Below are positions 24,286 through 30,789 of a stretch of DNA of 32,112 nucleotides, in pieces. This DNA is from Kiritimatiellia bacterium (GTDB lineage: Bacteria; Verrucomicrobiota; Kiritimatiellia; RFP12; UBA1067): NCBI GenBank assembly GCA_017544725.1, contig JAFYDR010000331.1, positions 1 to 32,112 on the forward strand, written 5' to 3'. Under the pieces are notes generated by a model, which had not been told where the DNA came from, did no database searches, and worked only from the letters and a program-made list of their open reading frames with translations. Position numbers and translations under genes: made by a program. The stretch's first letter is position 1; the number at the start of each line of letters is the position of its first letter.

Positions 24286-24322
24286 CTTGCCTATAACTTC
24301 GCAAAGCGAAGTTATAGGCAAG
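24286..24322. other. Perfect 16-bp hairpin
   Basis: CTTGCCTATAACTTCG (24286-24301) and its exact complement (24307-24322) flank a CAAAG loop. No T-run follows. The arm sequence CCTATAACTTCG also occurs singly at 24176-24187 and 5046-5057, so the hairpin looks like two inverted copies of one repeat unit. Confidence 0.7.
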
Positions 24323-24463
24323 TCACCTCCAATTGCCATCAGCAATCGGCACCCCCGCTCGTCGCCGCTCGTCGTGGATGAACAACTCTGTTCTTGACAA
24401 GGGACAGTACACCCCAATAAGATAATTTCAGCACAAGCAATGTGCTTTGAAAGGGCGAATGAC

Positions 24464-25585
24464 ATGGAAGTGAAAACGGATGCGGGACGTCTATTCTCAT
24501 TGGATTTTCTGCGCGGGTTGGATATGTTTCTGCTGGTGGCGATTGGTCCGCTCATGCGAGGTGCCGACAAGGCTTGGGGGCTATCGCCTTCAATTATGGC
24601 GCAATTCCGTCATGGATGGGAAGGTTTCACGCTTTGGGATATCATCATGCCGATGTTTATCTTCATGTGCGGTGCCGCAATCCCTCTTGCGCTTACGAAA
24701 CGGATGAAAGACGGACACCCAACAGGCGCGTTCTGGCGTCATGTCGCATGGCGTTTCGTCTTACTCTGGTTCCTCGGCATGATGGCCCAAGGACGGATCC
24801 TGACGCTCGATCCGATGCAGATCAGTCCGTACAACAATACCCTGCAAACAATCGCGGCGGGATACCTCATTACCGCCCTGCTGATGCTAACGCGAAATCG
24901 TATCGTACAAATCGTAGTGCCGGTTCTTCTCTTTGCCGCATACGGTATCCTGCTTGCCTGTTTCGGAGACTATACCGAGACGGGGAACTGTGCCTACCAG
25001 GTAGAAATGTCGGTTCTGCGCTGGATTGTGCCACCGGGAAGCAAAGCGTTCCAAATCGGCGGCTACACCTGGTTCCTGACCACGATGATGTTCGCGTTTA
25101 TGTCGCTCTGCGGCTATCACTGCACGGAAATCCTTCGTAGCGGATGTACTCCCTGTCGCAAAATGGTGATGCTGTTGGCACTGGGTGGCGGGTTACTTGG
25201 ATTGGGGTGGCTTTTGTCCATCTGGGTACCGGTTATCAAACCAATCTTTACTGTGAGTTTCACAGCGCAAGCGATGGGATGGTGTGTGCTGGCGTGGGCT
25301 CTGTTGTATCTCATCACCGACATGTATCAGTTGAGGCGGGGACTGGGTGTCTTCATCCTGTACGGAAAATTTGCGCTGACCGCCTACTTGTGCCACACTG
25401 TCTTCCATTCGGCGACGGATCGTGTTGCGCAGACTCTCGCGCAGGGATTGCCTAGGATTTTCGGTGCCGCCGCGCAACCCTTCACGCTCGCATGTGTGAT
25501 GGTACTCGTCATCACCTGGCTGGTCTGGATCCGTTCTCGTCTCCGTCCGCTCGGAATTGAACGCGAGAAAGGCAATAGGGAGTAA
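24464..25585 (+). CDS. DUF5009 / heparan-alpha-glucosaminide N-acetyltransferase-like membrane protein
   Basis: A 373-residue membrane protein with about ten hydrophobic helices. It starts with RLFSLDFLRGLDMFLLV, the LDxLRGxDM signature of the DUF5009/HGSNAT-like (YeiB-related) acyltransferases, followed by FTLWDIIMPMFIFMCGAAIPLAL, also characteristic. Human HGSNAT acetylates terminal glucosamine across a membrane; bacterial members are presumed to acetylate sugars, but the substrate here is unknown. In this family a conserved His serves in acyl transfer; which one does so here cannot be assigned by eye. I chose ATG 24464 (GAAAGGG 8 bases upstream) over ATG 24440. Its end (EKGNRE, then TAA) runs into a GCAGTAGAGAGTAGG-type repeat. 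It stands alone between repeat mosaics. Confidence 0.82.
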   Translation: MEVKTDAGRLFSLDFLRGLDMFLLVAIGPLMRGADKAWGLSPSIMAQFRHGWEGFTLWDIIMPMFIFMCGAAIPLALTKRMKDGHPTGAFWRHVAWRFVLLWFLGMMAQGRILTLDPMQISPYNNTLQTIAAGYLITALLMLTRNRIVQIVVPVLLFAAYGILLACFGDYTETGNCAYQVEMSVLRWIVPPGSKAFQIGGYTWFLTTMMFAFMSLCGYHCTEILRSGCTPCRKMVMLLALGGGLLGLGWLLSIWVPVIKPIFTVSFTAQAMGWCVLAWALLYLITDMYQLRRGLGVFILYGKFALTAYLCHTVFHSATDRVAQTLAQGLPRIFGAAAQPFTLACVMVLVITWLVWIRSRLRPLGIEREKGNRE

Positions 25586-25888
25586 ACAAGCAGTAGAGAG
25601 TAGGCAGTAGGGTGGCGGCTGATGCCTGTCACCAGTGTTTGACGGATTGCTGTCTCTACCACCGGGGTTACGCTTCGCTCACCCCCGTCTGTATAGTTGA
25701 TACCCTTCAGAGCTATACGGTCACGACAAGCGTGCCCCTCTCGTTCGATTGCATTCGATAGCAATCGATAGCTACCGACGACACGCGACACGCGTTTGAC
25801 TGGCAAGACTAGCGGAACTAGCGAGACTGGCTGCTAAATACCCGTCCCCATTGTCTCCATCGTCCCCGCTTCTCAGCTTCCCCACTTC
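25572..25888 (-). repeat. Repeat mosaic G between converging genes
   Basis: It opens with an AGTAGAGAGTAGGCAGTAGG tandem-like stretch (25589-25612) that overlaps the end of the preceding gene. Read on the minus strand from 25888, the modules come in the usual order: GGCGGCGAATCCGCC and CAGCTGAGAAG units (inside the end of tatC and beyond), the 9-bp tandem (25842-25869), the CCAGTCTCG tandem (about 25800-25830), TGTCGCG units, the 10-mer block (25740-25769), and a truncated form of the GGGGGTGAGCGAAGC element (about 25655-25725). No terminator with a T-run was seen. Confidence 0.85.
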
Positions 25889-26974
25889 TCAGCTGGCGGA
25901 TTCGCCGCTTTCCTTCTTTTCGGAGATGCGTCCAGTTACTTTCTCACGGAAGTAGATGATCCAGATGCAGGATTCGTAGAGGATGCACATGGGTAACGCC
26001 ATGATGATTTGCGAGAGTGGGTCTGGCGGCGTCAGGAACATGGCGATGGTGAATACCACGACGATGGCGATACGCCGCTTGCTCGCCAACGATTTGGAAG
26101 AGATAATGCCAAGCCAACCGAGGGCCAACAACAGGAGCGGGAATTGGAAGGCCACGCCGAAGCCGAGCAGGATTTTAATCACGATGGAGATATGCTCCTT
26201 CATGTTGATGATCGTGGTCGGAATCCCCATCCAGTGATTGAGGCGAATAAAGAAGCGCAAGGCAAAACGGAGCGTAGTGGCGTATGCCATCAACGCACCA
26301 CTCACGAAAAAGACACTGGAGGTAGCGAGCGTGAAAATCAGGATATTCTTTTCGCTGCGCTTCAACCCGGGGAAGATGAACTGCAGGATGAAGCAAAGCA
26401 AGAACGGGAGGGCAAGAATAGTACCGCCCCACATGGTGATCTGCATGAGAACGACGAATCCGTCCGTCCACGAGAGCGCCTGTGTTTGCACGATCAACTC
26501 GTCAGAATTGCGGGTCGGCGAGACAGGCGACGGTGGTGCGACTGGCGGAACAGGGGTGATGGCAGATGTGGCGACGGAGTTTGTCTCAGTTGCAGCGATG
26601 ACATTCGTAGTGACGATCGCTTCGGCAACGGCGTTCGTCGCAGCTGCGACTGTTTCGGCAACAGCGTTCGTCGCAGTCGAAGCCGTGTCGGTAACCGCCG
26701 CCCCCTGTACGGCAGCTGGCGGCGCATTGGTCACGGTAGGCTTGTCTTCGTCAAACCCCAATTCCCCACGGGTGATTCGCGCCGGATCGATGATCCAGTT
26801 GTTGATCATCGGGGCGAAAGGGATGATGACGATCACGCAGATCGCCCAAGCGAAGGCACATTTCACGAGACAGTTGCGCAGTTCGATCAGATGCTCCATG
26901 AATGGCTTTGGAGGATCGTTGTACTCGTCTTCCTTCGAGGCATCCGAACCGAATTTCAATCTGCCGATTTTCAT
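25889..26974 (-). CDS. tatC: Sec-independent protein translocase TatC
   Basis: A 361-residue, six-helix inner-membrane protein, the signal-peptide receptor of the Tat exporter for folded proteins. It has the N-terminal FMEHLIELRNCLVK motif, FIFPGLKRSEKN in the first cytoplasmic loop, helices with GFGVAFQFPL, and FLTPPDPLSQ near the end. Odd: it is about 100 residues longer than E. coli TatC (258) because of a low-complexity insertion at about residues 70-160 in the first periplasmic loop. The insertion has an 11-residue period (AVAETVAAATN, AVAEAIVTTNV) and a Pro-rich end. The last residues (ESGESAS) and the TGA stop come from a repeat module. The start overlaps the tatA stop (ATGA). Confidence 0.94.
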   Translation of the reverse strand: MKIGRLKFGSDASKEDEYNDPPKPFMEHLIELRNCLVKCAFAWAICVIVIIPFAPMINNWIIDPARITRGELGFDEDKPTVTNAPPAAVQGAAVTDTASTATNAVAETVAAATNAVAEAIVTTNVIAATETNSVATSAITPVPPVAPPSPVSPTRNSDELIVQTQALSWTDGFVVLMQITMWGGTILALPFLLCFILQFIFPGLKRSEKNILIFTLATSSVFFVSGALMAYATTLRFALRFFIRLNHWMGIPTTIINMKEHISIVIKILLGFGVAFQFPLLLLALGWLGIISSKSLASKRRIAIVVVFTIAMFLTPPDPLSQIIMALPMCILYESCIWIIYFREKVTGRISEKKESGESAS

Positions 26975-27456
26975 TTCTGCGTTTCCTGTTCCGCTTCCGT
27001 TACGGATTCTGCCGCACCCGCGTCAGCGGATGGTTCCGTGGAGGTCGAAAGAGCGGTCGCGGACGCACCGCCATCGGCACCTTCAACTCCTTCGCCCACG
27101 CTCTCCGAGTCCGAAGGCGGATAGGCGGAGGGATCCTGTTCCGCACGGTCCGCAGGAACAGAACCCTCCATTTGCGAGTCATACGCATAGGGATCCGAAG
27201 AACCGTCCGTGGAATAATCCTCCGGAGTTGGCGGAGGGTCGTAGGGTTGCGGAGGCGGCTGGTCCATCGTCATGATCTGGTTCTTGAACTCGTCGGCGGC
27301 ACGACGAAAGACCGTCATCATCCGCCCGAACTTGCGGGCGGCTTCAGGCAGTCGTTTCGGACCAACGACGATCAAGATCACGACAAAGAGAATGAGCCAT
27401 TCCCCGAATCCTGCCGAATCGATGAGAAACGCCAAGTGTGTACCGGATCCCAACAT
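26971..27456 (-). CDS. tatA: Sec-independent translocase TatA/TatB-type protein
   Basis: A 161-residue protein with one N-terminal transmembrane helix, the FGEWLILFVVILIVVGPKRLPE motif split by the usual FG-x and GPKRLPE marks, and an amphipathic helix (AARKFGRMMTVFRRAADEFK). These are the hallmarks of TatA/TatB pore-forming or linker subunits. A long Pro-, Ser- and Glu-rich acidic tail (about residues 65-161) follows; such a tail is commoner in TatB. As the only such gene here, it could serve both roles. I chose ATG 27456 over TTG 27462; the ribosome-binding site is weak, so coupling to pal (12 bases upstream) is likely. It overlaps tatC by four bases. Confidence 0.88.
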   Translation of the reverse strand: MLGSGTHLAFLIDSAGFGEWLILFVVILIVVGPKRLPEAARKFGRMMTVFRRAADEFKNQIMTMDQPPPQPYDPPPTPEDYSTDGSSDPYAYDSQMEGSVPADRAEQDPSAYPPSDSESVGEGVEGADGGASATALSTSTEPSADAGAAESVTEAEQETQK

Positions 27457-27468
27457 GGTCAACGCTGG

Positions 27469-28020
27469 TTATTTCTGGTAGATCGCGAATTCACCGCGGC
27501 GGTTCAGTCTCCAGACTTCCTCGCCAGTACCCTGCACGGCGGGCTTTTCCTCGCCGAAGCTGCGGGTCTGGATGCGATCTTCCGTGATTCCGCGCATGAT
27601 CAGTTCCGTGCGGATCGAAAGGGCGCGGTTCTCGCCGAGCGAGAGGTTGTACTCGTTGCTGCCGCGTTCGTCGGTGTTACCCTCGATCACAAGGACGTGG
27701 CTCGAGTTCTGTTTCAGATGGTCGGCAACGGCCTGCACCTTCGACAGTTCCGTGGCGGGCAGCGAATAGCTGTCAAACCCGAAGTAAACGGGGGAGAACT
27801 CCAGTCCTTCGACCTTCTTGTAGAGATCCTCGAACCGGCTTCCCGTTAATTTCGCACCGTTCTCATCGACCACGCGGTTGAGCGTGTCGAGCGAATCCGG
27901 ACCTCCAGAGACCATACTCGGATCATCCGATCCTCCGGCCTTGTGACTCGGGCCGCAACCGACCGTGGCGAACAAAAGAGTTGCCGACGCGGCAACAGCG
28001 AACAGGTGATACAACTTCAT
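27469..28020 (-). CDS. pal: Peptidoglycan-associated lipoprotein, second copy
   Basis: A 183-residue outer-membrane lipoprotein with a lipobox ending in Cys22 (FATVGC) and a C-terminal OmpA-like domain (about residues 72-183). The peptidoglycan-binding marks are VIEGNTDERGSNEYNLSLGENRA, with the diaminopimelate-contacting Asp and Arg. It is a paralogue of the gene just upstream in the operon: the YFGFDSYSLPATEL, KVQAVADHLKQN and RIQTRSFGEEKPAVQ segments are nearly shared, while the N-terminal 50 residues differ. Ribosome-binding site AAGGAG lies 11 bases before the ATG. It should tether the outer membrane to peptidoglycan and interact with TolB. Confidence 0.93.
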   Translation of the reverse strand: MKLYHLFAVAASATLLFATVGCGPSHKAGGSDDPSMVSGGPDSLDTLNRVVDENGAKLTGSRFEDLYKKVEGLEFSPVYFGFDSYSLPATELSKVQAVADHLKQNSSHVLVIEGNTDERGSNEYNLSLGENRALSIRTELIMRGITEDRIQTRSFGEEKPAVQGTGEEVWRLNRRGEFAIYQK

Positions 28021-28044
28021 CGTGTGTGAACTCCTTGGTTTCGT

Positions 28045-28623
28045 TTACTTCTGGTAGATGGAGAATTCGTCGCGGCGGTTCATACGCCACGCTTCTTCTC
28101 CAGCACCCTGTACGGCGGGTTTCTCCTCGCCGAAGCTACGGGTTTGGATGCGGTCTCCCATCACGCCCATTCCAATGATGGCGTTCCGCACCGTCTGCGC
28201 GCGGTTCTCGCCGAGAGAGAGATTGTACTCGTTGCTACCGCGCTCGTCGGTGTTCCCTTCAACGATCAGCACATGATCCATATTCTGCTTCAGGTGATCG
28301 GCAACGGCCTGTACCTTCGGCAGTTCGGTCGGGGGAATCATGTAGCTGTCGAACGCGAAATAGACTGGTGCGAAGTTCAGTCCCTGCACCTTGTTGAGAG
28401 CGTCCTCGAAACGCGCGCCCGTGACGGGGGCGCCCATTTCGTCGGTCACCATCGCGACGTCCGTAGCGACGGTCGGCTCGGCGATTTCCACCCCGTTCGA
28501 GAGGGTACTGACGTCATCCTGCCACGGCAGACGCCATCCGCCGGCCTTGGTGCGGCATCCCGTGTCCATGACAACCATCGCGCCCATCAGCGCCGTGACA
28601 ACCAACAATGAACGAATCTGCAT
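28045..28623 (-). CDS. pal: Peptidoglycan-associated lipoprotein, first copy
   Basis: A 192-residue outer-membrane lipoprotein of the Tol-Pal system, which keeps the outer membrane attached and helps it constrict at division. The lipobox ends in Cys23 (VMDTGC). Residues about 80-192 form the OmpA-like peptidoglycan-binding domain with FAFDSYMIPPTEL, IVEGNTDERGSNEYNLSLGENRA and RIQTRSFGEEKPAVQG. The N-terminal linker (about 24-75) is its own and differs from the second copy. AAGGAGAG precedes the ATG; the tolB stop is 49 bases upstream and the second pal gene 24 bases downstream. Which copy is the main Pal cannot be decided from sequence. Confidence 0.94.
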   Translation of the reverse strand: MQIRSLLVVTALMGAMVVMDTGCRTKAGGWRLPWQDDVSTLSNGVEIAEPTVATDVAMVTDEMGAPVTGARFEDALNKVQGLNFAPVYFAFDSYMIPPTELPKVQAVADHLKQNMDHVLIVEGNTDERGSNEYNLSLGENRAQTVRNAIIGMGVMGDRIQTRSFGEEKPAVQGAGEEAWRMNRRDEFSIYQK

Positions 28624-28672
28624 GACTCATCTCTCCTTTTTGTTTTGGCTCTTGCCGTGTTCCTGTTTTCTC

Positions 28673-29887
28673 CTAACGTTTCGACCAGCAGGGGGACATC
28701 CAGTTGCCACCGATGTTGAACAGCCGCACCGGTTCGTCTCCCATCGTGTCCAGAATGAACAACGCACCTCCCGCCTGGCAGACAATGTGCCGGCTGTCGG
28801 GCGCCCAAGAGGGGTGCTCCGCGCCGTAGGGGGAATCCACCGCCTTGGCACTTCCCTCCCCCGCGTTCGCATCCATCGTGTAAATCCGATACCCGCCGCC
28901 ACGCTTACTGGCGTAAGCGATCTGGTTCTTCTTGTTCCAGTCGGGGTTCACGTTCTCGGTACCCGTGAAGGTAATACGACGGGACTTGCGGGAACTGACG
29001 TTGACGATGTAGAGCTGCGGCTTCCCGCCGTAGTCCGATACATAGACGATGTTGTTGCCGTCGGGCGACCAGCAAGGACTCGCCTCTGATCCGCGCGGCG
29101 TATTGGTCATGCGAATGAGATACCCGCTGTGCATATCCAACACATAGAGCTCGGGATTGCCCTGATAGGAAAGGATCAGTGCCGCACGACGCCCGTCGGG
29201 AGCAATCGCCGCCCCCGTGTTCAATCCCTTGAACGAGGCGAGCGGCTTGCGTGTACGCGTCTCAGGAGTGAAACGGAGAATCTCCGGATAACCGTGAAGG
29301 AAGGTGGTGTAGTAGATGTCCTTCGCGTTGGGCGCCCAGCGAGGACCGACGCACGCCGCATTATCGTGCGTAATCTGGAACACAGCCATGCCGTTGGCAT
29401 CGCACATGTAGAGGTCGCCCGCCGCCTTTCCCTTACGGTTGACGAAGACGATCTTGGACTGCGCGTTCCCTGTCTCGCCGAGCAATTCCTTCAAAATAGT
29501 ATCGGAAAGCTGGTGCGCCTGCGCACGGATTTCAGCCGCGCCCATCGAGACGCGGTTCCACGCGAAACGTTTTCCCGCACCCTGCACAAGCAATGCAGAG
29601 CGGATACCCGCACCAGAATCGCTGACTGTCCCCTTCACGAAGAAGGAGCCGCCATTGCCCGTCTTCAACCAACCCGACAGGTCGAGGTCGCGCGTGAGCG
29701 TCTGCACAAAGAGCCTGCCGTTCGGTCCTGTAGCTTGAATATCACGCAAAGTGATGATGTCCTTGTTGGCACCTTTCTTGACAACTTGAATCAACGGCGC
29801 GGCGGCGGATGCCGTCCCGACGAACGCGACAAGCAGACATCCGAAAACACAAAATCGAACTTTCGAACGAAGAGAAAATCGACACAT
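28673..29887 (-). CDS. tolB: Tol-Pal system protein TolB
   Basis: A 404-residue periplasmic protein with a signal peptide (MCRFSLRSKVRF, a hydrophobic core, cleavage near ASA-AAP). An N-terminal TolB domain (about 30-160) is followed by a six-bladed beta-propeller, seen as repeats of the type SPCWSPDGNNIVYVSDYGG, PELYVLDMHSGYLIRMTNT and QLYIVNVSSRKSRRIT. In other bacteria TolB binds Pal and links it to TolA. ATG 29887 has GGGGGA about 8 bases upstream; TTG 29902 would add five residues. It is the first gene of the operon with two pal genes and tatAC. tolQRA are not in the window. Confidence 0.94.
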   Translation of the reverse strand: MCRFSLRSKVRFCVFGCLLVAFVGTASAAAPLIQVVKKGANKDIITLRDIQATGPNGRLFVQTLTRDLDLSGWLKTGNGGSFFVKGTVSDSGAGIRSALLVQGAGKRFAWNRVSMGAAEIRAQAHQLSDTILKELLGETGNAQSKIVFVNRKGKAAGDLYMCDANGMAVFQITHDNAACVGPRWAPNAKDIYYTTFLHGYPEILRFTPETRTRKPLASFKGLNTGAAIAPDGRRAALILSYQGNPELYVLDMHSGYLIRMTNTPRGSEASPCWSPDGNNIVYVSDYGGKPQLYIVNVSSRKSRRITFTGTENVNPDWNKKNQIAYASKRGGGYRIYTMDANAGEGSAKAVDSPYGAEHPSWAPDSRHIVCQAGGALFILDTMGDEPVRLFNIGGNWMSPCWSKR

Positions 29888-29914
29888 AAAACAATCCCCC
29901 AAAAACAGAGAAAT

Positions 29915-29944
29915 ATTATACTGACTTTAAGGGGTGTTTGACAA
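29915..29944 (-). promoter_or_regulatory. Sigma-70-type promoter of the tolB operon
   Basis: On the minus strand TTGTCA (29944-29939) and a perfect TATAAT (29920-29915) are separated by 18 bases. Transcription would begin near 29908, about 20 bases before the tolB ATG. This is the best housekeeping-type promoter in the window. Confidence 0.75.
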
Positions 29945-30570
29945 GTCAGATTTTACGGTTTTTGCAAGGACGAGCGCATCTGCGTTTTTCGCCACCAGTT
30001 CTGCTATCGCTTGAAAAAGAAAACAACAGAAACAACTTATAAAAACAACTTGTCTTTAGAGCGCGGGCTAACTCGCCCGTGCCCCAATGATCGATCTCAT
30101 AACGGCAACGGGGCAATGATACCAGATGATTGTCGCGTAAAGGCAAAGGAGAAGCGAGGCGCGGACCGGTTGGTCCGCACACCTCTTTCAATTGTTGTAT
30201 TCAGGTTGTTCCTGTTGTTTCCAAAATCCTCTCGGGCGCATGAGACGGGGGAATTACGCAGATGCGCCCTGCAAGGACGGGTGGGATTGACGATTGTTGA
30301 TGGTAATCGGGGATGAAGGTCACGACAAGCGCGTCCTTCCCGTTCGATTGCATTCGATAGCAATCGATACTGTCGATGACTCGCGACAAACGACACGCGA
30401 CATGTCGGGTTGGACTGGCGAGACTACCGTTCTTTCTTTCATTCGTCACTCGTTATTCGTCTTTTGCGGCTCCGCAGCCCCCATTCTTCATTTTTCTCTT
30501 TTCATTCTTCATAGCCCGCTTCTTCACTGGCGGCGTTAGCCGCCCCTCTTCATTCCCGCCCCTGACAGTC
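29945..30570 (-). repeat. Repeat mosaic H between divergent genes
   Basis: Noncoding. It holds a GAAAACAACAGAAACAACTT stretch (30018-30037), a GCGGACC-GGTT-GGTCCGC hairpin (30161-30178), a 38-bp sequence (30197-30234) exactly inverted relative to 19131-19168, a GGGCGCATGAG...GATGCGCCC stem (30234-30272), and, read on the minus strand, the 10-mer block (30339-30368), CGCGACAAACGACACGCGAC units (30380-30402) and a CCAGTCTCG remnant. An ATGAAGAATGAAAAGAG block (30485-30512) and GGCGGCGTTAGCCGCC (30530-30544) follow. The tolB promoter lies at its left edge. Confidence 0.8.
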
Positions 30571-30574
30571 CCCT

Positions 30575-30590
30575 GTCCCAAAGTTGGGAC
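30575..30590. promoter_or_regulatory. Palindrome upstream of dnaK
   Basis: GTCCCAA-AG-TTGGGAC is a perfect 7-base inverted repeat with a 2-base centre, about 200 bases before dnaK, outside the repeat mosaic. It looks like a dimer-binding operator or enhancer site. It is not CIRCE, the HrcA operator expected for many dnaK genes. Confidence 0.4.
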
Positions 30591-30713
30591 GAATTGTCTC
30601 AATATGGCACAATCCTTGAATATATGTCACAGGAGGCCGAAAAACGGGAAAAGGCTTACCTGTCAGCGGTTTCCTTGCGTTGAACAGGTATCGAAGGCGG
30701 TATGGAAAGGGGT

Positions 30714-30728
30714 TGGCATGACAGTTGC
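30714..30728 (+). promoter_or_regulatory. Candidate sigma-54 promoter of dnaK
   Basis: TGGCATGACAGTTGC fits TGGCACG-N4-TTGC with one mismatch and the exact GG-N10-GC spacing (GG 30715-30716, GC 30727-30728). A weaker site, TGGCACAATCCTTGA (30605-30619), has GA in place of GC. The predicted start near 30740 leaves a leader of about 50 bases with GGAGA before the ATG. Confidence 0.5.
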
Positions 30729-30789
30729 TTCTTAACTGTTGTCCGCTAGTTGTGGCACACAGAGATGCGGGCAGATTGGAGACTCTTTT

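Larger units (their letters stand above)
23766..24463 (+). repeat. Repeat mosaic F, about 700-base gap
   Basis: Noncoding. After amt come hairpin units (GGCGGCGAAGCCACC, 23798-23812), an AATGAAAAGAGCATAATGAA block, TGTCG units, the 10-mer block (23897-23926), the 149-bp inverted-repeat element (23952-24100), the GGGGGCGGCGCTACGC / TGTACCTTCGCCCCTTCGG block (24121-24172), GCCTATAACTTCGG, GTGACGAGTGAAGAGTGACG (24207-24226) and the ATGAACGTTCTCGTGCGG module (24253-24270). A perfect hairpin follows at 24286-24322. Bases 24330-24440 show nothing recognisable; the ribosome-binding site GAAAGGG (24449-24455) serves the next gene. Confidence 0.85.

Noticed and set aside
24293-24315. A loxP-like site (ATAACTTCG arms around a short spacer).
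   Set aside because: Only 9 of the 13 arm bases match and the spacer is 5 bases instead of 8. The arms belong to a repeat unit found elsewhere in the window, and no recombinase gene is present.
26009-27124. Long plus-strand open frame (371 codons) opposite tatC and tatA.
   Set aside because: It is the shadow of two well-supported genes with clear family motifs, and its translation shows no recognisable domain. Long shadows are common in GC-rich genes.
30624-30683. A 19-codon open frame (MSQEAEKREKAY...) before dnaK.
   Set aside because: No ribosome-binding site, no known leader-peptide pattern and no attenuator structure downstream. It could be real but cannot be supported.
30560-30789. CIRCE (HrcA operator) or a heat-shock sigma promoter before dnaK.
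   Set aside because: No TTAGCACTC/GAGTGCTAA pair is present, and no convincing CTTGAA...CCCAT-type spacing was found.
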